NCBI GenBank assembly: GCA_022865445.1
Contig: JALHSX010000266.1
Coordinates: forward strand, 1 to 11,731
Source of the DNA: Thermoplasmata archaeon
Lineage (GTDB): Archaea; Thermoplasmatota; Thermoplasmata; UBA10834
Direction: 5' to 3'
Length of the DNA: 11,731 nucleotides
In this document: positions 7,701-11,731 of the stretch, piece by piece
Layout of the letters: the number at the start of each line of letters is the position of its first letter
Numbering within the stretch: position 1 is the first letter of the stretch
The notes under the pieces: generated by a model
What the model was told of the DNA's origin: nothing
The model's input: the letters and a program-made list of their open reading frames with translations, nothing else
The model's database searches: none
Program-made: the position numbers and the translations under genes

Positions 7701-8273
7701 GTCAGTGATCGTGACGAAGAAACTGAAATTCTGCCACTCTCTGACCGGATCGGCAGTCGGGGTTTGGTTGTCCGAATCGACATACCTCTGCAGTATGTTC
7801 GGAGCATTCCCGCTAGTGCCACCTGTCACCTGGCTTGACCAGATGGCCGACTTCTTGACCATGTCGACAACTGTGACGGTTATCTTGCTGGAATAGGATT
7901 CGGTCGAGAGGGTGACGGTCCATACGATACCTGTTGTCCATGTGGTTGTCCCCTTCAACCCGAGGCTCGGATTGGACATGTTGTAACGTGTGTTGACGCC
8001 GTCGACCTCGACCAATGCTATGCAATCCTTTGCTTTGATTGAGTCTCCGCCCGTATGAGTGACGGTCAGGACGGCCGTGGTCCCATCGGTTCCGAAGGTC
8101 ACCTTCGCGGCGAAGTCCGCCTTGGTCGCCTGCTCGGGGACGGGCATCTGTTGCACGAACGCCATGATCCCGCTGAACAGGGTGACCGTGATCATGAGAA
8201 TCAGGATGTTGCCGATGATCTCGGATACACCGAACTCGCTCCAAGCCTTCTTCTTCCTAAGTTCCAAATCCAT
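4761..8273 (-). CDS. Large surface protein: type IV pilin N-terminus with FG-GAP/VCBS propeller
   Basis: This is a 1170-residue exported protein. The N-terminus has a basic RKKK followed by FG|VSEIIGNILILMITVTL, matching the archaeal type IV pilin N-terminal domain; prepilin-peptidase cleavage is predicted after G15, leaving a hydrophobic helix (about 16-40) for assembly or anchoring. Residues about 45-560 look like successive beta-rich, Ig-like or CBM-like segments (for example around TDPDGDLN). Five Asp-rich FG-GAP/VCBS-type calcium loops follow: GDIDGDGAKD (from about 645), GDVNGDGHDD (about 701), DMTGDGRAD (about 751), DVNNDGRLD (about 807) and DINGDGFSD (about 1098), indicating a beta-propeller. 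A beta-sandwich-like stretch (about 830-1000) interrupts the last two. Many N-x-S/T sites suit a glycosylated cell surface. ATG 8273 has GGAGG 9 nt upstream and a TATA box at the right distance. An adhesive or ligand-binding role is inference; it is far larger than a pilin. Confidence 0.88.
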   Translation of the reverse strand: MDLELRKKKAWSEFGVSEIIGNILILMITVTLFSGIMAFVQQMPVPEQATKADFAAKVTFGTDGTTAVLTVTHTGGDSIKAKDCIALVEVDGVNTRYNMSNPSLGLKGTTTWTTGIVWTVTLSTESYSSKITVTVVDMVKKSAIWSSQVTGGTSGNAPNILQRYVDSDNQTPTADPVREWQNFSFFVTITDPDGDLNTTTPGIWIDSSQLETDKSISYSQKRTDYTKNGDTYQWDFMNILGRELSASKLDGRIIFIHAWDNHGHQSISSFTMSILQLPVDIQYQDINPQEQPPSGDSFLPTYIKWFYDNQGIGIFGERILNGTPRGIAETSSSVTSFAKDRYVFVRFASKVMANILTENKLTLIDIRTGLSVAPRFNGSSTASNPFYPMSGGGGIYLYECQFNTSPLPAGAYSLEISLKNQPSTGDPQRAYGGDKTIFITDSSSPITFYPQIFLFQDSGHTVSWGNVSSKPYQVSSTDKYKIYVAVQVQDTDTLPAAPSVAEVRITDGVKNAELYGVPPAGAMISSIGKFSSGTSYYYNFSIDLRLNNGVQWRAGNNTYSLFISKLNDSNEGMYSLSEQVFINGAGGRADFFAGTTGMAEGNGNFNTREYAFYIQNSNLFGSRVLWKSESTPGSSTDYTVTAMAVGDIDGDGAKDLLAGMASSNQLMLFQNTLNTFGTWQSGSAISRPDAYASRVSWIAFGDVNGDGHDDFAYSNSNSQVVIYNTTYGSTGWIFAPSGWGGSTISKIDLRDMTGDGRADLVVLAGGKIYVYDLKYFFDKALWADRTTDKKGTYAVSTGTSVDFDIDDVNNDGRLDIATADTTLAFSGGANGVNVNYWTAAGGTKKVLDATYGSSGCVVGQGAKTANNVSNTQLVDNVAVQFSENSTGSGQIGHLVTTMKFQQLANTPDQQLTVVARIGASGGSSSEVFYAWISTDGTTYIPVITIDSTSWKWYNFTLPSSVQSKVMYLRFTDSNTMSSSGVPTDYIEVDMAAVYTDLFSGYVGQNVVPATAGYTCVRIGSIDGVNGDPAGDHYLEIVVAKNSLWNVYNYTTSWVLLTRQFAAGAPFPGATSTFFVSSATKVGTGFFTGLAPTLFDVVDINGDGFSDILVTNLTNPSTFNSYIGFYMNLWNGSGTYWRYFSVKSWLIDTPVGQAKDPWVDIVVAANLTIVD

Positions 8274-8282
8274 ATGGTCAGT

Positions 8283-8287
8283 CCTCC
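8283..8287 (-). promoter_or_regulatory. Ribosome binding site of surface-protein gene
   Basis: GGAGG on the minus strand lies 9 nt before ATG 8273. It fixes this start in agreement with the pilin-type signal directly after it. Confidence 0.7.
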
Positions 8288-8320
8288 GGGGAGAGAGAAC
8301 ATTCTGCTATTGTCCGTTTC

Positions 8321-8349
8321 AACGTGTTGGACCGTATATAAACGTGTTG
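8321..8349. promoter_or_regulatory. AACGTGTTG direct repeats flanking the surface-gene TATA box
   Basis: AACGTGTTG occurs at 8321-8329 and again at 8341-8349, starts 20 bp apart (two helical turns). The minus-strand TATA box CGTTTATATAC (8334-8344) lies between and partly within them. The first copy extends to CAAC-GT-GTTG, an inverted repeat with a 2-bp centre. A factor bound here would overlap TFB/TBP binding and the predicted start near 8313, so repression is the simplest model. The adjacent divergent winged-helix protein is a candidate binder. The repeats are seen; the role is inferred. Confidence 0.55.
8334..8344 (-). promoter_or_regulatory. TATA box of surface-protein gene
   Basis: The minus strand reads CGTTTATATAC, a good archaeal TATA element. 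A start site about 25 nt downstream (near 8313) gives a leader of roughly 40 nt containing the GGAGG site. Confidence 0.65.
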
Positions 8350-8412
8350 AGGTCATTACCAGCTACCAGCCGAGGAATCCACGGACATTCCGAGCCGCGG
8401 AAAAACCATCAC

Positions 8413-8422
8413 GATTATATAA
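8413..8422 (+). promoter_or_regulatory. TATA box of winged-helix/NTPase gene (leaderless)
   Basis: GATTATATAA is centred about 28 nt before ATG 8446. The expected transcription start (near 8443) is almost at the ATG, and no SD-like sequence precedes the start, so a leaderless mRNA is predicted. A short inverted repeat TTCCG/CGGAA (8388-8392 and 8398-8402) lies immediately upstream of the TATA region. Confidence 0.6.
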
Positions 8423-8445
8423 GCACAGGGGCATCATACGAACCG

Positions 8446-9579
8446 ATGCCAGAGCCTGGCCAGCTCAACGTGAATGACAGGGTTCTCCTCCACCTTTGCA
8501 GGTTTGCGACGGACGTTCCGCCTGAAGAGTATCCCGCGGATTGCACGCAGGCCGGGATAGCCATCGCCGTGGGGATATCGCGCACGCACGTCCCGCGCGC
8601 TGTTAGGGGACTCGTCAAAGACGGATTGGTCATCGAGCTTACCGCGAGAGTCAAAGGGCATGACAGGCGCATGAATGTCTACGCCGTGACTACGGAAGGC
8701 TTGAACAATGTAGATCGACTTTGGAAGACCCTATTGACACTCTCCTACCCCGTTCTAGGCGACGGCAAGACCACCGAGATGACGGGGAAGGATATCGAGG
8801 AACTTGTCGGAAGGAAACGGGCAATCGCCGCGATCTCGCAGATGCGGGACGGCGTCGTACGGATCCACGAGACGAGGAGGGCTCCGGTCAGAGAGCTGAA
8901 GGAAGCGCCCGCCGTCGGAGCGTTCTACGGTAGGGAACCTGAGCTGAAGCTCATGGACGACTTTATGGACTCAGACGCGAAGGTGCTTGTGGTTCTCGGC
9001 AACAGGGGGTATGGTACCACCGCGCTCACGAGGAAGTTTATTGAGGGTCAGGAGGAAGAGGATGTCCTTTGGGCTGCTCTGACCCCCGAAACCGCGGCAA
9101 AGGAGCTGGAGAGCAAGCTCATCGATTTCGGCAAGAGGGTCAGGAAGGATGTCACAACCTTCTCCGAAGTGCTCGGACTGGGGAATGCCATCCTTGTCTT
9201 CGACGACTACTTCTCAGCGAGCGACGACCTGGTCGAGCTTTTCGCGGACGCGATAGACAACGCCAAGGATGCCAAGATAGTCATCAGCGCAAGGCAGGAG
9301 ACGCCGGCCTACAGCTGGTTCTACCAGAAGAAGCATGTCGATTCCGGCACGGTCCAGGAACTCAAGATCAAGGGCTTGGACGAGAACAGCGCGAAGAGGA
9401 TGCTCGGGAACGACAAGATCGAGAAGGACGCCTTGAGAAGGATAATGATGATGACGAGGGGGCAGCCGATGATACTGAAGTTGCTCAAAGAAGAGAACTT
9501 CAAGGAATTGAAGAAGAACACGGTCTTCACTTCGGAGGAGATCCGGTATCTCCTGTTCCTCAAGGACAAAACGCAGTAG
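8446..9579 (+). CDS. Winged-helix DNA-binding protein with degenerate P-loop NTPase domain
   Basis: This is a 377-residue protein in two parts. Residues about 8-95 form a winged helix of the MarR/ArsR-like type: AGIAIAVGISRTHVPRAVRG as helix 2-turn-recognition helix, then a wing with RRMNVYAVTTEG. Residues about 155-370 resemble an AAA/STAND-type NTPase: GREPELKLMDDF linker helix, P-loop GNRGYGTT at 185-192, Walker B LVFDD at 250-254, a sensor-like KIVISARQE strand and a C-terminal helical part (GLDENSAKRML, TRGQPMILKLL). The P-loop lysine is replaced by Thr191, so ATP hydrolysis may be lost or altered. The frame stays open upstream to 8059, but that part is antisense to the surface gene; ATG 8446 sits just after a TATA box. 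It is divergent from the surface-protein gene and ends 6 nt from convergent cobO. A regulatory role is likely; the target is inferred. Confidence 0.85.
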   Translation: MPEPGQLNVNDRVLLHLCRFATDVPPEEYPADCTQAGIAIAVGISRTHVPRAVRGLVKDGLVIELTARVKGHDRRMNVYAVTTEGLNNVDRLWKTLLTLSYPVLGDGKTTEMTGKDIEELVGRKRAIAAISQMRDGVVRIHETRRAPVRELKEAPAVGAFYGREPELKLMDDFMDSDAKVLVVLGNRGYGTTALTRKFIEGQEEEDVLWAALTPETAAKELESKLIDFGKRVRKDVTTFSEVLGLGNAILVFDDYFSASDDLVELFADAIDNAKDAKIVISARQETPAYSWFYQKKHVDSGTVQELKIKGLDENSAKRMLGNDKIEKDALRRIMMMTRGQPMILKLLKEENFKELKKNTVFTSEEIRYLLFLKDKTQ

Positions 9580-9585
9580 CCGAGA

Positions 9586-10143
9586 TCACCACTCGATACC
9601 TTCTCTCGCAGCGTGCCCGTCATCGAACGGATTCTTCCTGCTTTCGATTATTGAGACGTAGTCCGCATATTCGATGAACTCTATGGGGGCGTTCCTTCCG
9701 GTGAGCACGATCTCGGGTCCCTCCTTGCGGGACCTGAGAAGCGAAAGGACCTCCTCCGAGCTGATGAGGCCGAAAGAAACCGCGACGTTGACCTCGTCCA
9801 GCACGAGCATCTTGCAGTCGCCTTTTGTCAGGATGTCTCTTGCCAGCCTGAGCGCGTCTCTCGCGCAGGATCTGTCTCCCGCCGCTATGTGCTTCGGGTC
9901 GACGAACCAACCCGTCCCGAACTGCGCGACCTCTATTCCCCCGGCCTTCCTCGCATAGAGCACTTCACCGGTGGTCTCACCTGTTTTCAGGAACTGAACC
10001 ACGCAGACCTTGAGCCCGTGACCAGCGGACCTCATGGCCATGCCGAACGCTGCCGTGGTCTTGCCCTTGCCTGCGCCCGTGATGAGATGCACCTTGCCTA
10101 GGCCTTCGCTTCCAGACATCCAGACCAGGAAAGACTTGCTCAT
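9586..10143 (-). CDS. cobO: Corrinoid adenosyltransferase (CobO/BtuR family)
   Basis: ATP:co(I)rrinoid adenosyltransferase transfers the 5'-deoxyadenosyl group of ATP to Co(I) of a corrinoid, producing adenosylated corrinoids for B12 synthesis or salvage in the cytoplasm. The 185-residue protein has the family signatures: P-loop GAGKGKTTAA from residue 23, VQFLKTGE from 49, LDEVN (D116, E117), IVLTGRNAP, AD-YVS and a C-terminal region ending AREGIEW, typical of CobO. Length is normal. The start could be ATG 10143 or the internal ATG at 10119 (M9); neither has a clear SD, and most relatives begin near the P-loop strand, so the first eight residues are uncertain. It lies 12 nt after the DUF835 gene as the last gene of a minus-strand operon, and its stop is only 6 nt from the convergent gene. 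No other cobalamin genes are visible here. Confidence 0.93.
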   Translation of the reverse strand: MSKSFLVWMSGSEGLGKVHLITGAGKGKTTAAFGMAMRSAGHGLKVCVVQFLKTGETTGEVLYARKAGGIEVAQFGTGWFVDPKHIAAGDRSCARDALRLARDILTKGDCKMLVLDEVNVAVSFGLISSEEVLSLLRSRKEGPEIVLTGRNAPIEFIEYADYVSIIESRKNPFDDGHAAREGIEW

Positions 10144-10155
10144 AGAAAAATGGTA

Positions 10156-10668
10156 CTAACCGAAGACGTCCTCATGACGCCGCTGCTCGCCAGGCAAGGA
10201 AAACTCCCTCTCGAGAAGGCCGAGCTGCTGCGTCTCGAACGTCCTCGGATCGATGGGCACCAGCAGGAAGGAGCCCGACATCGCTACCTCCTCGTTAGTC
10301 AGTTGTATGGCCTTCATGACAGGGGCGAACCCGTTCTCCGTTATCAGATACTCGAGGCCGTCCAGTATGACCACAGAGCCTGGATTCGCCTTGATGAAGT
10401 CCGAAATGGTGCTGTGTATCTTCATCAGCCGCGTGGGCTCGAGGCTCATGATGCCGCCAGTCGGCTTCGACGACTTCGCGATCCACATGATGGGGCAGTC
10501 CAAGCTGTACAGCTGTTGCACCCGGTTCGGATGGGTGCGAGTAATGACTAACCCCCGCTTGCCCTCAGAAACGAGCTTCTTGAACACCTCGAACGCACGA
10601 GGAACTCCCTTGTCCGTGAAGAGATACGAGCTCCCGCTCTTGAGGGCTTGGTCATCTTCGCCATTCAT
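10156..10668 (-). CDS. DUF835 domain protein
   Basis: This 170-residue protein consists almost entirely of one DUF835 domain, a mainly archaeal domain of unknown biochemical function often found near or fused to sensor and KaiC-like proteins. Recognisable landmarks are GSSYLFTDKG near residue 11, GKRGLVITRTHP at about 36-47, IMWIAKSS at about 60-67, VVILDGLEYLITENGF at 99-114 and a C-terminal LLVPIDPRTFE plus LGLLERE. The alternating strands and helices with an 'LDG-E' strand recall a RecA-like core without a P-loop. ATG 10668 has GAGGTAA overlapping the stop of the KaiC-like gene, 9 nt before this start. There are no membrane segments or signal peptide. It probably acts with the adjacent ATPase, but this is inferred from association only. 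Confidence 0.85.
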   Translation of the reverse strand: MNGEDDQALKSGSSYLFTDKGVPRAFEVFKKLVSEGKRGLVITRTHPNRVQQLYSLDCPIMWIAKSSKPTGGIMSLEPTRLMKIHSTISDFIKANPGSVVILDGLEYLITENGFAPVMKAIQLTNEEVAMSGSFLLVPIDPRTFETQQLGLLEREFSLPGEQRRHEDVFG

Positions 10669-10677
10669 GCAGTTTTC

Positions 10678-11352
10678 TTACCTCAGACCAGCCTGGACCG
10701 CAAGACCCTCGTCCGTGATGTCTATCAGCTGTCTTCCCGTTGTGTGCTTCGTCCCCCTCATCTTGAGGACTTCGAGGAACTTCCGTCTCACCTTCTCCTC
10801 TTCGGGATACGACAGCATCACGACGCCATCGACCATGTATGATTCCTGGCTGTGCGAAATGTCATCGTAAGACATCTCCGCGGTCACGAGAGTGAGGCAG
10901 TTGAAAGCCTTGAGGTACGCGAAGAGCTCGTGCATGAACTCCCTCGTCTCGCCGCGCCATTGAAGCATGTCCGTCATGGGCGTGATCGGGTCGATCACTA
11001 TCCTCAGCGGCTGGAACTGCTCGATCTTCTTCTTGATGATGTTGAGCATGTCGCTGGGGTTCTTCATCAGCGTCGGACCGATGTCGATGAAGTTGACGAC
11101 TCCTTTCTCCACCAGCTCCTGGCTGTAGAACGAGAATGAGGACAGGAATTTCTGTACGAGCCACTGCGGCTCTGAGATCGCGGTTATGTACAGGCTTTTC
11201 TCGCCCTCCCTCGCACCGTGGAACAGGCTCTGGACAGCGAGCGTGGTCTTCCCCGTACCGGGCTCACCAGCAACCAGGATCGCGGAAGGAAACGGGAAAC
11301 CGCCCTGGAGCATGCCGTCGAGACCAGGTATGCCCGTGGTCTTACGGGTCAT
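10678..11352 (-). CDS. KaiC/RadA-like RecA-superfamily ATPase
   Basis: This 224-residue single-domain ATPase belongs to the KaiC/GvpD/RAD55-like group. It begins with the KaiC signature TGIPGLDGMLQGGFP, then Walker A GEPGTGKT at 29-36 and Walker B LRIVIDPIT with D121. Where KaiC has the paired catalytic glutamates after the second strand, this protein has SEP (E61), so one of the two is kept. SYMVDGVVMLSY and the following VRRKFLEVLKMRGTKH are typical of the C-terminal part of the family, and an extra GRQLIDITDEGL tail is usual. ATG 11352 is preceded by an excellent GGAGGTG (11360-11366) inside the end of the upstream gene, 7 nt before the start. It is one base from the V4R stop codon, so translation is probably coupled. 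In archaea such proteins are thought to act in signal transduction; the partner and output here are unknown. Confidence 0.92.
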   Translation of the reverse strand: MTRKTTGIPGLDGMLQGGFPFPSAILVAGEPGTGKTTLAVQSLFHGAREGEKSLYITAISEPQWLVQKFLSSFSFYSQELVEKGVVNFIDIGPTLMKNPSDMLNIIKKKIEQFQPLRIVIDPITPMTDMLQWRGETREFMHELFAYLKAFNCLTLVTAEMSYDDISHSQESYMVDGVVMLSYPEEEKVRRKFLEVLKMRGTKHTTGRQLIDITDEGLAVQAGLR

Positions 11353-11353
11353 C

Positions 11354-11731
11354 TCACAACACCTCCGTGTCTATGACAAACACGCACTTGTCGTCTCCCT
11401 TCGATGCGCACTTGCGCTCGTGACAGTAAACATCCTTCCCGGATCTCTCCTCGAAGACCTTCGCAAGCAGGCCTCTGAGCATGTGGCAGGTGGGGGAATC
11501 TGAGTTGGACACCTCGATCGAGCCGACGACTGTGATCGTATCGCCCTCGAAGTTGATGTCGGTGACCCAGCCTTCCTTGATCAAGGACTCCTTCAAGCGC
11601 AACAGCTCAGTCCCCGAAGTCCTGATGAGCCTGTCTCCTACGATTCGGCCGCTCCTGTAGAACATCCCGTGGGATGCGAAGGTCATGACGGTTTCGTAAA
11701 GCCTCTTTATCTCGACGAGCTCCTCCCTGCG
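11354..11731 (-). CDS. V4R-domain sensor protein (partial, 5' end outside window)
   Basis: The frame is open to the window edge, so only the last 125 residues are seen; it reads RREELVEIKRLYETV before the first internal Met, a clear helical lead-in and not a start. The visible part is a V4R (4-vinyl reductase) small-molecule-binding domain: FYRSGRIVG and LKESLIKEGWVTDI helices and strands, then a cysteine cluster C82, C103, C108 and C116 in the window numbering, ending CHERKCASKGDDKCVFVI. This matches the conserved Cys and Gly pattern of V4R, which often binds metal. V4R domains occur in chlorophyll-pathway BchJ and in bacterial and archaeal regulators of aromatic or C1 metabolism. It is the first visible gene of the operon with the KaiC-like ATPase (1-nt gap). 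Whether an additional N-terminal domain exists cannot be seen. Confidence 0.88.
   Translation of the reverse strand, partial: RREELVEIKRLYETVMTFASHGMFYRSGRIVGDRLIRTSGTELLRLKESLIKEGWVTDINFEGDTITVVGSIEVSNSDSPTCHMLRGLLAKVFEERSGKDVYCHERKCASKGDDKCVFVIDTEVL

Noticed and set aside
8059..8445. Upstream in-frame extension of the winged-helix gene
   Set aside because: It is antisense to the start of the surface-protein gene, spans both promoters, and a TATA box sits just before ATG 8446.
1..11731. CRISPR array, insertion sequence or integrated element
   Set aside because: No regularly spaced repeats, transposase or integrase, terminal inverted repeats, or attachment-site duplication was seen.

Overview
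The window (about 11.7 kb, moderately GC-rich) is archaeal. It encodes a two-AAA-domain Cdc48/VAT ATPase, a surface protein with an archaeal type IV pilin N-terminus, and a V4R / KaiC-like / DUF835 cluster. Promoters have archaeal TATA boxes, strong GGAGG-type ribosome binding sites are mixed with at least one probable leaderless start, and genes are tightly packed. The combination, especially Cdc48/VAT, DUF835 with RecA/KaiC-like ATPases and a winged-helix protein with an NTPase domain, suggests a Thermoplasmatota-like euryarchaeon. That placement is an inference from gene content; there is no rRNA or other marker here.

Layout. Positions 1-57 may be the 3' end of a plus-strand gene. A small zinc-ribbon protein (179-496, minus) has its own TATA box. 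Then comes a 381-bp non-coding stretch (497-877) with a perfect 20-bp palindrome, the VAT promoter and a 5' leader carrying a 13-bp direct repeat at 20-bp spacing. A plus-strand block follows: VAT (878-3061), a Cro/C1-type HTH protein with two similar flanking halves (3125-4084), and a TraB/PrgY-like protein that starts inside the stop codon of its neighbour (4081-4704). A short T-rich intergenic region ends this block and the convergent gene.

The largest gene (4761-8273, minus) encodes a 1170-residue surface protein with a pilin-type signal and five clear FG-GAP/VCBS-like Asp-rich repeats. It is divergent from a 377-residue winged-helix plus NTPase-like protein (8446-9579, plus) whose P-loop lysine is replaced by threonine. 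The 172 bp between them hold both promoters and a pair of AACGTGTTG direct repeats around the TATA box of the surface gene, so the winged-helix protein is a natural candidate regulator.

The right end is a minus-strand operon, in transcription order: a V4R-domain protein (runs off the window at 11731), a KaiC/RadA-like ATPase, a DUF835 protein, and corrinoid adenosyltransferase CobO. Gaps are 1, 9 and 12 nt. The first three look like an archaeal sensing/signalling module; the attached cobO raises the possibility of a link to corrinoid status. No rRNA, tRNA, CRISPR array or insertion sequence was seen.
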